Shown here one piece after another: positions 11,490 through 21,164 of a stretch of 64,000 bases of DNA. The translations under genes were made by a program, and so were the position numbers. The notes beneath the pieces were generated by a model. It worked only from the letters and a program-made list of their open reading frames with translations. It did no database searches and had not been told where the DNA came from. The number at the start of each line of letters is the position of its first letter. Positions within the stretch are counted from its first letter, which is position 1. The DNA comes from Arion vulgaris (lineage: Eukaryota; Mollusca; Gastropoda; Stylommatophora; Arionidae): contig CM036767.1 in NCBI GenBank assembly GCA_020796225.1, positions 27,437,253 through 27,501,252 on the forward strand. The letters run 5' to 3'.

Positions 11490-12450
11490 GTATTGTATTC
11501 TTCTTGTATGGTTAAACGTTACATAGGGCTTGCAAACAATTTCTCAATACACTCTATCCAGGGCAAGTTTAATCTCTTCTATGAAATGGAGTCCAATATT
11601 TCTTTCCTCTCTCAGCATAGTTTGTTTGCAGGGTTTTCCTAGGGTGTTCTTTCTTTCTTGAACCATTTGCATCTCTTCAATGCCTGCTTTGTGATTATTT
11701 GATCATTTCTACTCAGTCATCATCAAATAGCTTGTCCTGAGCAGAACTTTGCCACCCCAACAGTCTTCAGAATGTGTCTCTCTAATAGGCCAGATATCCC
11801 ACATCTGCATCTGTCATGTTCAAACCATCAGTTATATCTTCAATCCATCTTCTCAATGGTCTTTCTCTTCTTCTCTTTGCCGGTATGCCTCCTTCCATGA
11901 TGGTCTTCTCCAGCACTTAGTGTCTTTTTATATGTCCAAAATACCTGAATTTTCTCTATCTTATTTGTAGCATCAACCAGTTTTCTTTGATTTTGAGTTC
12001 TTTCTGGATAGATTTATTTGTTCTCTTCTTTGTCCATGATATGCCAACACTTATATTCAAAAGCACATATATGTTTTCCACTACCTTATGTTTGTCCATG
12101 CTTCACATCCATACGTTGCCACTGGGAATATGCATGCTCTTAGTATTCTGATCTTTGTTTTCCTATCAGTTCCGTTCCAAACTGTTTTTAGTTGTTTCAT
12201 TATTTTTTAAGCCATGTTTGTTCTTCTTTTAATTTCCTTCATCCCATTTCCATCTGTTGTTAGCAGTGAACCAAGATATTCAAAACTGTTCACATTTTCT
12301 ACTTTCTCTCCGTTGATAAAAATATTTTTTGTCATGTTCGTTTTATCCGTTGCCATTATTTTTGTTTTTACCACATTGAGATATCGATTTTGTTTTTCGC
12401 TTTTATATTGCACTTCTCTTAACCCTTTTGCTCTGTATTATTTTTACCTC
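11490..12450 (-). pseudogene. RTE-like LINE 3' fragment (minus strand)
   Basis: The minus strand reads VKTKIMATDKTNMTKNIFIN, then GEKVENVNSFEYLGSLLTTD and GNGMKEIKRRTNMA (12207-12390), a conserved RTE-like segment after the reverse transcriptase. Toward lower coordinates follow the C-terminal pieces (related to 28690-29020) and a 3' end at about 11490. That end shares the sequence around ACGTTACATAGGGC with the 3' end of RTE-C (53560). It is 5' truncated and contains frameshifts. It lies in DRC3 intron 1. Confidence 0.75.
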
Positions 12451-12581
12451 TGGACGCATTTATTTTGCAATTTCAATTTAACATTTTATATCTAGTAGTT
12501 TAAATCTTTATAACTCTAGTACTGTTTCTCTAAAGTATGACATATTATATATTAAAGTGTTGCTAATTGGATGATGAATAC

Positions 12582-13018
12582 TTATTGGTTATTGGTTACT
12601 AAACTGACGCCATTGCACTCCGGGCAGACCCATAGGTGCTCAGTCTCCCCAACAGATATCGAAGAGTATGCATACTGATGGTTCCCGTGGCTCGCTGATT
12701 AAACACACCTCTCACTCTGCCTCTCAGGCATCCAGTTCGACTTGTACAACGGGTAACTCCAAACTGCCTAAAACGTTTGATCGATTCAACATCGATTTTA
12801 GTTATTGGTTATTGGTTACTAAACTGACGCATTGCACTCGGGCAAACCCATAGGTGCTCAGTCTGCCCCAACAGATATCAAGAGTATGCATACTGATGGT
12901 TCCTGTGGCTGCTGATTAAACACACCTCTCACTCTGCCTCTCAGGCATCCAGTTCGACTTGAACAACGGGTAATTCCAAACTGCTTAAATCGCTTGATCG
13001 ATTCAACATCGATTTTAG
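12582..13018 (-). repeat. Tandem duplication of the LINE B 3' end
   Basis: Two direct copies of about 220 bases (12582-12801 and 12802-13018). Each begins on the + strand with TTATTGGTTATTGGTTACT and ends ATCGATTTTAG. They differ by several single-base indels and substitutions. Only the second copy continues into the LINE body. Confidence 0.9.
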
Positions 13019-14110
13019 TGTCCTCATCCAACAGAGAGTCTCGAAGAGACCGAAGAATATCCCCTTATCCATCTTCAACTCCCCAACAATCGATGCTGTT
13101 GATGCAAGCCTGTCCGCTCTCTCATTACGTAAACACCCGCATGCCCAGGACAGTATATCCACGTAAGCGCTGGAGGTTAGAAACTTCTATAGACGACATC
13201 CACTCATAATGAAACCTGCCCTTCTGGATCTTGTGAAGCATCGACTGAGAGTCAGATACAACAACTGCCCCAGTAATGAAGTCCCAGAAATCCAATGGAG
13301 GGCAGCAATACGCCTCAACTCCATCCTCATACTAGAAGTAGTTGTCCTGTATGCCCCACTTCGCTCTGCAACAACCTACCATGCGATTAGCCAAGAAACC
13401 CCAGCGGATTCTCACCACGTTGAACCGACCCATCGGTATATCAACAACATCATCATCCCTTGCATTATCTTCTATCAGCTGCTTAACTGTGAGATCAGCC
13501 TTCATGTTGCCTCAATCTCTACATTCTCTCCAGAGTAATGATAACGTTGAGATAGTTGGTCGCTACCATCTGTTGGGATCCATTCTTCCCTTTTGTAGAG
13601 TCCCAACCGTAGTCACCTGGCCAATTGTTCTCTACGAAGTGCACATGATTCTCTGCCCTTAACATCATTAGTGTTCTTGTGCAGTGGATGTCTCTTATCC
13701 GCAGTAACCCGCAAATATGCTTAGGTTTGGGTGATTGCGTGACGGAGCATAGTGACAGAATGCCAAGCATATATCTCATCTTCACAATGGGGTATCTCTA
13801 GTACAGCCCAGGACTATACGCATACCTTCATTCTGAACCTGTTTGAGTCGTTCACATTGTGATCTTGATATCGTAAGAATGCCGAGCCTGTAGTCTACCA
13901 CTGACATAACCAGTCGATTGAACAAAAGGACAAGTAGTCTCTGCTCAATGTATGCGGCTACCATTACTTGAGACCGCAAGACCATGCTTGCAACGTTGTA
14001 TCGTCTGTTCAACATGGTGTTTGAAAGATAGACTACGATTAAAGGTTATTCAAGATAGCGAGCATGTCTCTGCGCTCAATGGTATGTTCATCAAAGATTA
14101 CACAGGGTAG

Positions 14111-14437
14111 GGGGACTGCCTAGAGTAGTTGATAGTAGCTCGGCCTGCTAACTGTGAGATGCCTCATAGCTCGGGTTCGAACCTACTGTCCGGCATTTGT
14201 TCGAGTCCTGGTCTTACTCAGGACGATAACGTGAGCACTCTTGAAGTCGGAGAAAATCTGCCTGTATGGCGAAGGAATACTAATTACGAGTACATTGAGC
14301 ACACGGCTGCCAGTGTAAAGTAATTTACAATGTGCACGCTGCTGCCATTGTAAGAAATTGGAAAACAGATTTTCACGCAAAATCAGTTTCAGAGATGGAA
14401 CTTCGCTGAGTTGAAAGTGACGGAAAAGAAAAAAAAG
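14111..14437 (+). repeat. SINE4 (tRNA-derived) inside LINE B
   Basis: SINE of about 327 bases with a perfect 10-base target-site duplication CACAGGGTAG (14101-14110 and 14438-14447). A pol III A box (TAGCTCGGCCTG, 14136-14147) and a perfect B box (GGTTCGAACC, 14174-14183) have normal tRNA spacing. The 3' end is A-rich (GAAAAGAAAAAAAAG). Removing it rejoins the reverse-transcriptase region of LINE B. Only copy seen in this window. Confidence 0.9.
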
Positions 14438-16515
14438 CACAGGGTAGATTAGCCTTGACTGTGATTATTCAACGAGCACCACAACATACACGCTTTTCAG
14501 GATTGACCTAAGAACGAGACTCTTATACCAACCCGAGATGTATGCAATGTTTTCTGAATGTCACAACCATCTCTCATCTGTCTGACCAATCTATATTAAG
14601 ATATCATCTGCAAATGTCAATGTCCGACCCAACCCGTTGGCTGAATTTTAGCTACATTTGCTGTGTAAATATTAAACAACACGGTGATAGAGGAGAACCC
14701 TGGGGTAATCCCGGGCATATACGGGCAGGATCTGATGTCCATCTTCCTAAACGTAGTGCAACGGGTCTCTCCATTAAAGAAGCAGCTATCCAGTTCACCA
14801 GCCAAGGCTTAACCTACATTTAATTAAAGAGCCACCATTATTGAAAATTCACCTTGTTATAAGCATCCTCTAAGTTGATGGCCACAGCAACAGTCTCTTG
14901 CTTGGATTGGAAGCCTTCATAAACATCATATGGAAACGTGCCAGCATTGTCCCATGTCCCTTTCATTGGCCGGTAGCTACCCAAAGTGCCAGGGAGGATG
15001 TGGTCAGTCTCTAAGTGATATATTACTTTTCTGACCACTATCTTTCTAGTAATTTGCCATATTCATTTGCAAGGTGAGTTATGGTAGCTACTGAGCAGTT
15101 TAGGATCCTTTCCATGTTTATGGAGCAGTCGTAAATAGCTATGAAGCCAATCCTCGGGTACCACAGCATTCTGTACACTTCTGTTAAAATTCATCACAGC
15201 TGCATTAATAACAGTCTCACAAACTGTTTGATGTGATGATATTGGGCACCATCAGGCCCTGGAGCGGTGCTGTGGCTTGCCTTGAGTGCATTAACAACAT
15301 CCTCCTTTGTTATTAAGTCAATGTACTGTTCTCCAGAGCTAGTAATATCACGAAGAACATTCATGATATTATGGCGGTCAGTTTATCACCTTTTTCTGTC
15401 TGTTCCACAAAACGATGAAGGAATCCCTGCCCCTTTTCTGCATCTGTTGTCAAGACGGCTCCTGAAGAGTCACGTAAAGTAGGAAAAGACTGGCTGGTAT
15501 TCCTCCTGTTCATCTTGCGATGAAACTGCCAGAATTGATGTAGCGACTTGTCACCACAGACTTGTGTTATGAAAGTCTCCCATAACCCACTCTTTGCCTC
15601 ACTAGCCAATACTTTGAAATCCCCAGTGGCTTTGTGACGAATAGCAGACTTTTCAGCCACATCACACAGATTTCTAGGTTGCTTCTTTCTGGCTATCTGC
15701 CATGACTTTGTAGCATCCTCTTTTGCCAGCCATGCTTTTTCAATAATTTCATTCCACCAAGGTGGTTGCAGGAAAGGAATCCTAGCAGTCTTCTTTCTGG
15801 CAGTCTTCGCAGTATCCGTAATGGGTTTCGATCATTGTGGCATGGTGTGTACTGAAAGACAGATTTGGGTCTTCTGTGTCACAAAGTATTGACTTTTAAG
15901 AAGAACAACGGGAGATGATCATCTTTTGAGCCCGAGAACATTCCATCGAGCCAAAGTAGCATCGGTTGTGGAAATCAGTGCCAGATCAATGACACCATCA
16001 GTGTCCTCAGGTCTAGAAGCTAATCGAGTTGAGCGGCCATCATGTAATATCGTCAAGTTAGAGTTTAGTAAAGCATGACTCAAAGCGATGCCCTGTCTAT
16101 TTTTGGTAGCGTTGCTAGAAACTTTGTGCATGGTACATCTGAGAGCATTCAATGAAATCCCAGTTATCTGCAAATAGAGTTTGTCCACATGGCAACATTA
16201 TAGATTCGCCATACCTGATCACGAAATGTTAATTGAATTCTGTAATTCCACACCTCAGGTAAGAAGTCATGTGTGCAAGGCAATTGTGGGAAGGCCATGT
16301 TTCACATAGATAGCCTGACCTCGTCCTCCACCGGGGTTAACTGGGAGTCAAATAACATTTGAAGCTTGGACACTCAAGGGCTTTATCCTGCTGCAAGTTG
16401 GTTTCCTGAATCATGAAGGTGTTGAGGTCATAGACTAGCTTCTGTAGAATTTGTCCTCTCTGTTTTGCACTTCGACAATTCCAGTAGCCAATGCGTAGAT
16501 ATTGATGATGAATAC

Positions 16516-16885
16516 ATTAATATAAAAATATTTTACATCATGTGATATACGTTTGAGAAAATTAAATTATTGTAGCATGACTATTTTAAAAAACAAAAAA
16601 CATTTAAAATATTTATACTCTCGGATTTGTATTACATCATAATATTCAGAGATGTTTCCAGAAGTAGCAGTTAAATGAAGATAATCCATGTGTGAACATA
16701 TTCTATAAGTTTCATCTAATTAGGTGCAGTAGTTTTTATAATATTCACTTTTTAGTGAGGGCATGTCAACAAATGGTATGTGCATCGCGGCATCGCCCAT
16801 TCTTTAGAAGCAATTATAACATTAGACTTAGAATTACATTACAACTATCGATACTACATTCCATAAACAATGAAATGTCGTTAGT
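16516..16885. other. Stretch without recognised gene
   Basis: A+T-rich intronic sequence of DRC3 intron 1. I see no coding signal or repeat structure. Confidence 0.5.
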
Positions 16886-17090
16886 ACCATCAATTAAATA
16901 TTCTTCCCACACTATCCTTTATTGCATTTAGTTTTGATTTAAACGTTATATTCATTGATTTTATTTCTTTGAACATTTCTTGCTCTTTCCCTTTCTTCTG
17001 GTGTTCTTCTAACCTTCTACACACGACTCCATTTTTGATGGTATAGACATGTGCAAATTGATAAACATGTGCAAATTGTGACCTCACATG
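16886..17090 (-). pseudogene. RTE-like LINE linker fragment
   Basis: The minus strand reads KGKEQEMFKEIKSMNITFKS and KLNAIKDSVGRIF, matching the region between endonuclease and reverse transcriptase of RTE-like LINEs (compare EGEMYNKINIMTHDFSPSIQ in RTE-B). It ends about 35 bases before DRC3 exon 2. Confidence 0.6.
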
Positions 17091-17125
17091 TAAAAGCTAC
17101 AAATTGTTATGTCTTTAACCAACAG

Positions 17126-17242
17126 ATATACTGCATATTTGTAACTTATGGGAGTTCACCTCACTTACCAAACTGCAACTTGACAACAACATTATTGAAA
17201 CCATTGAAGGACTCGATTTACTAGTCAATCTTGTTTGGTTAG
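17126..17242 (+). CDS. DRC3: DRC3 exon 2 (leucine-rich repeats)
   Basis: An exon of 117 bases between acceptor AACCAACAG (ends 17125) and donor GTGAGT (17243). With the split codon from exon 1 it reads NILHICNLWEFTSLTKLQ, then LDNNIIETIEGLDLLVNLVWL. This is the LRR region of DRC3, with LxxLxLxxNxI repeats close to the vertebrate protein. It enters and leaves in phase 1, and the leftover G pairs with AT of exon 3 to make Asp. The LRR domain of DRC3 is thought to dock the subunit in the nexin-dynein linker next to DRC1/2/4. The following intron is about 11.1 kb. A Penelope-like insertion begins only 68 bases after the donor. Confidence 0.9.
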
Positions 17243-17629
17243 GTGAGTGTTGTGATCATAGTAGCAAACATTGAAACTTCTGGAGATGATGAGTAAGCTT
17301 GAAAGTTTATAAAACACGTAATCACAAAGTACTGTAGTTATACAAATTACAAAAACAATGACAAAATACAGCAACGTTTCGACCAACAAGACCTTTATCA
17401 AGCAAACGAACAAGAGGAGTGACAAATTTTAAAAACAAATGGACGACCAAAAACAAACGTTTCTAATGAAAATCTGGGAATAAAACGAATAACGAAATAA
17501 ATGTAACACAAAAACACACATAAAAACTATAAATAGAACGGAAGAGAAACAATGAAAAATCTAGTAAATATATCATTTGAATACATGCAACATATACCCA
17601 TATAGATTACAAGGCATGGGAAGAGAAAG

Positions 17630-18675
17630 TACTAAGAAGCATAGGAATGTAATACGTTGAACCCACGTGGTGGCAAGGTACCATACAAAGAAATCAACCG
17701 ATTCTCCAGAGCAAATTGACTGCGATCATCCGAGGAACACGATCGGATGGCTGTGACCTGGACATCGTGAGCTCCTGAATGGCCAGTATCATTGAAATGA
17801 GTGACTACAGGGTCACAGAGCATTGGCATATGTCGCGCAAGTGTTGGGCGAATCGGTCACAGAGCCTCTTGCCTGTTTCGCAGATATAAGCCTTGTTACA
17901 CCGCTTACAGATAATGGCATAGATAAGGTTACGGGACTCGCATGTGAAACCATCATCAATAAGAAACGTGGCTAAAGGAAAAGATACAGTACACGTCTGT
18001 ATCACATAAGCACACGTGTTGCAACGCCGACGGCCACACTGAACAGTGCCAAAATGAGTCTGGATATTGGACTTAAGGCGACTGTGTACCAACATATCCT
18101 TAAGACTTCTGTCCCATCTGTAAGCCACCAAGGATAGTTGGGGAAGACAGAACGGGTCTCAGGATCTGACTTAACGATAGACAGATGATGGAATAAAACA
18201 TTTTCACCAGTGAACTATGGGGGTGGAAAGTTAAGATAAGTTTTACTCTGTCAGAGTTAGTGGTCCTATGCTGGCTGGTGAGGGCCTGCTGGCGAGTGAT
18301 TTTCTGAACTGATCCATAGCCGACAAGGACCCTCTCCGGGTATAGGCGCCTGCGAAAGAAATCATGCATCTCGCGAGCTCTCTCAAGAAAATCATCGTCC
18401 TCGCTACAAGGGCGCAAGAGCTGCGATAATGGCAAAAAGTAACGACAAGCCCAGGGATGGGAAGAACTATAAAGGAGAAAACTATGTGCATCAGTAGGCT
18501 TGTAATATACAGATGTAGTGATAGTGGATAGGCGTATGGAGATAGTAATGTCAAGAAAGTTGACACAAGTGGTGGAGATGTGAGAAGTAAACGAATAGAA
18601 GGGTTGAAAACATTAATGAAATTAATGAAGTGTGACAAATCGGCTTCAGGCATATCAGTAATGCCTGAATTCATT
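17630..18675 (-). pseudogene. Penelope-like protein, RT C-terminus plus GIY-YIG
   Basis: Minus-strand coding remnant of a Penelope-like retroelement. From the N-terminal side it shows GITDMPEADLSHFINFINVF, the end of the reverse transcriptase. After frameshifts come CHYRSSCALVARTMIFLREL and RRLYPERVLVGYGSVQKI, then VAYRWDRSLKDMLVHSRLKS and THFGTVQCGRRRCNTCAYVI, a CxxC-type block. The C-terminal GIY-YIG endonuclease follows, with LIYAIICKRCNKAYICETGK and RLCDRFAQHLRDI, then VTHFNDTGHSGAHDVQVTAI and ENRLISLYGTLPPRGFN. In this family the RT and GIY-YIG domains act together in target-primed integration. At least two frame changes make it inactive, and the 5' part of the RT is absent. Confidence 0.85.
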
Positions 18676-18689
18676 AATCAGAATTCTTG

Positions 18690-19440
18690 ACATTTTCCAG
18701 ACTCATTTTGGCACTGTCCAGTGTGGCGTCGGCGTTGCAACACGTGTGCTTATGTGATACAGACGCGTACTGTATCTTTTCCTTTAGCCACGTTTCTTAT
18801 TTGATGATGGTTTCACATGCGGGTCCCGTAATCTTTTCTATGCCATTATCTGTACGGTGTAATCAAAGCTTATATCGGCGAGACAGCAAGAGGCTCAGTG
18901 ACTGATTCGCCCAACACTTCGCGACATTTGCCAATACTCTGTAACCTGTAGCCACCCATTTCAATGATACTGGCCATTTAGGAGCTCACAATGTCCAGGT
19001 CACAGCCATCCGATCATGTTCCTCGATGATCGCAGTCGATTTGCTCTGGAGAATCGGTTGATTTCTTTGTATGGTACCTTGCGACCACGTGGGCTCAACG
19101 TATTACATTCCTATGCTTCTTAGTACTTTCTCTTCCCATGCCTTGTAATCTATATGGGTATATGTTGCATGTATTCAAGGTATATATTTACTAGATGTTT
19201 CATTGTTTCTTTTCCGTTCTATTTCTAGTTTTCATGTGTGTTTTTTGTGTTACAATTATTTCGTTATTCGTTTTATTCCCAGATTTTCGTTTTATTTCAG
19301 ATTTCATTAGAAACGTTTGTTTCTGGTCGTCCATTTGTTTTTATAATTTGTACTCTGTTGTTCGTTTGCTTGATAAAGGCCTTCGTTGGTCGAAACGTTG
19401 CTGTATTTTGTCATTGTTTTTGTAATTTGTAAAACGACAG
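18690..19440 (+). pseudogene. Penelope-like 3' copy (GIY-YIG part)
   Basis: Plus-strand counterpart, starting at the HFGTVQCGV equivalent (18705) and running through the GIY-YIG domain. Frames are broken: VLCHYLYGVIKAYIGETARG appears only across frameshifts near 18840-18900. The C-terminal ENRLISLYGTLRPRGLN equivalent lies near 19050-19110. It is more decayed in frame than the minus copy but keeps a longer 3' UTR. Confidence 0.75.
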
Positions 19441-19510
19441 TACTTTGTGATTACGTGTTTTGCCAATCAAATAGTTTTACTGCAGTCTCATCTAATTTGT
19501 GAAAGTTTAT

Positions 19511-20111
19511 ATGGGTTTTTCATATTTTATCATATTTGATAATTTAAAAATCTGCTAGTATAGGACTAAAATATCGTAAGCAAAATAAAGAAATGAGGTT
19601 AAATAAGAAACAAAATGACCTCATTAGAATTAATGATCAAGCATTTGAAAAGGTAACAAATATTTAAGTATTAATATTAGTAATGAGAAAAGAACAAGCC
19701 AAGATAGATGTCAATGCTAGTAGTGACAAAGTCAGGTTTACTTTCAACTCTCTGCATCCAGTATAGAACTATGTAGTTTTTTTTCTTTGAAAAATGTTTA
19801 GACTGTTCAACACACGTGTAAAGCTTGCCCTGCTCTGTCTCTGAGTCGTGGCATGTAAACAAAGATATTGCATTCAAGCTGTAGATATTCACTAACAGAT
19901 GCCTCTATTGTATCCTTTGTATCAGATGGTCAGAAGTGATAACTAGTACAGAATTATAAAGAACAGGACCACAATCATTACAACTGGAGGTTATGGAGAA
20001 AAGTAGCAATGGATTGGACACACTCTCAGAAAATAACCAAGCCAGATGTGCCCTAAACTTCAACTCACAGGAGAAGGGAAGAGTGAAGAAGTCAAAAAAT
20101 GTATTTTTCTT
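19511..20111. other. A+T-rich stretch with one RTE trace
   Basis: At 19580-19690 the + strand resembles an RTE segment (NDLIRINDQAFEKVTNI). The rest, to 20111, has no recognisable gene or repeat. Confidence 0.45.
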
Positions 20112-20346
20112 CAAACGCTTCATATCAACCACTTGTTAACCACTCTTTGTGACTTGTATGTGATCCACGCTTAAGAGTGATTGTATGTTGTGCAGTTACA
20201 AGTAGGCCAGCACATCCGATTTCTTCTGCGCTTTTTATTTACTAGGATAGTTTCCCTAGGCCCCTACCTCAGTCTACCTCAGTCGCCTTGTAGGTCGCAG
20301 TATTACTATTCTTTTCTTCCCTTGAGAGCCCAGGCACAACACGGGC
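20112..20346 (-). repeat. SINE2 copy 2
   Basis: Minus-strand SINE2. The head, with the reverse complement of GGCACAACACGGGC, is at 20333-20346. The conserved CACAAAGAGTGG motif is at 20141-20152 (minus strand). The target-site duplication is not clear. Confidence 0.7.
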
Positions 20347-20489
20347 AAAAAGTTATCTAACAAAGAACTGTGGAGGAGGAAGAGGTCAGAGCTATTGGAG
20401 TTTCATGGGTAGAACTAATGAATATGTCCCAAAATAGAGTTTTGTAAAAAGTGACAGCTGCAACGCTACATTCAACTAGGGGCAAGAAG

Positions 20490-20540
20490 GTTTAGTAGTA
20501 GTAGTAGGAGTAGTAGTAAGTAGTGGTAGTAGTTGTTAAT
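20490..20540. repeat. GTA-type microsatellite
   Basis: Imperfect trinucleotide run of TAG/GTA units with interruptions. Confidence 0.8.
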
Positions 20541-20559
20541 ATGAAATATAACTTACTTT

Positions 20560-21158
20560 CATCATCATCAAGGTGGTATCCTTTATAGGACGTTGCTCTC
20601 TTTGCAGCACATCTGAAATTCACTGTCTCTAGCCAGTTCACCCACTTCGTCGATGGTCATATTCATGGTTTCTTTAATATCTTGTAGCTATCTTCGTCTT
20701 GGTCTGCCCTGGGATCCTGGGACCCTGCCCTCTAATAGTGTTCTTTCCAGACCACCGTGACGTTTGATGTCATAAAAGTATGTAATTTTTCTGTATATTA
20801 TGTTGTTTATCAGCCAATTCTCTTAAACATTTAGTTCTTTCAGAACATCAGTGTTCTTTCTTTTTTTTGTCCATGGTATTCGTAGGATCTTTCTGTAGCA
20901 TTTAGTTTCGAAGGACTGGATTTTTGTTCTTGTTTTTTGTGTAATAGTCCTCGATTCACAACCATAAGTAGCCACTGGTAAAATGCATGCTCTCAATATT
21001 TTTAATTTTAATATTTTGCTGGTGCTTTGCCACATGTTCTTCATTGTGTTTAACTTCATGATTGCTATTGCCAATCTTCTTGAGATCTCTTTGGAGCAGT
21101 CATCATTATCGTTAATTATTGAGCCCATATATTCGTAGCTCTCTACACATTGGAGTTC
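20560..21158 (-). pseudogene. RTE-like LINE B (RTE-B), 3' half
   Basis: C-terminal part of the element interrupted by LINE A. The minus strand reads ELQCVESYEYMGSIINDND, CSKEISRRLAIAIMKLNTMK, MWQSTSKILKLKILRACILP, VATYGCESRTITQKTRTKIQ and CYRKILRIPWTKKRKNTDVL. This is a largely intact frame for about 110 residues. The 3' region follows to a GAT-rich end near 20560. Its 5' half is at 25080-27900. When joined across the LINE A insertion, the two halves match the order seen in other RTE copies. Confidence 0.85.
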
Positions 21159-21164
21159 TTCATT

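Larger units (their letters stand above)
12582..16503 (-). mobile_element. I-like LINE B, 5'-truncated, with 12-bp TSD
   Basis: Non-LTR retrotransposon on the minus strand, bounded by a perfect 12-base target-site duplication GATGATGAATAC (12570-12581 and 16504-16515). Its 5' end (high coordinates) starts inside the endonuclease, with GYWNCRSAKQRGQILQK. Next come a linker ORF (15361-15660, with WQFHRKMNRRNTSQSFPTLR) and the reverse transcriptase. The RT has INLEDAYNKV near 14870 and TLTFADDIL near 14610. Then VMVAAYIEQRLLVLLFNRL lies near 13920 and an RNase H domain at 12950-13780. The coding region has stops and shifts, and a tRNA-derived SINE sits in it at 14111-14437. The 3' tail is ATAACCA-type, and the last 220 bases are present twice. 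Confidence 0.88.
17311..19499. mobile_element. Inverted pair of Penelope-like elements with one 11-bp TSD
   Basis: A single insertion bounded by the perfect direct repeat TGAAAGTTTAT (17300-17310 and 19500-19510). It contains two Penelope-like copies in head-to-head orientation: a minus-strand copy (17311 to about 18680) and a plus-strand copy (about 18690-19499). Both carry the 3' portion of the element, so the outer 800 bases on each side form a long inverted repeat. This covers the sequence around CTTGATAAAGG and CGAAACGTTGCTG near the 3' ends. The plus copy keeps about 40 more bases of 3' end (ending TTGCCAATCAAATAG and beyond) than the minus copy. It lies in DRC3 intron 2. Confidence 0.85.

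Noticed and set aside
17311..19499. Inverted repeat as a DNA transposon with long inverted ends
   Set aside because: The arms encode Penelope-like protein and end in Penelope-like 3' sequence. The ends are not equal in length, and the unit looks like a retroelement dimer.
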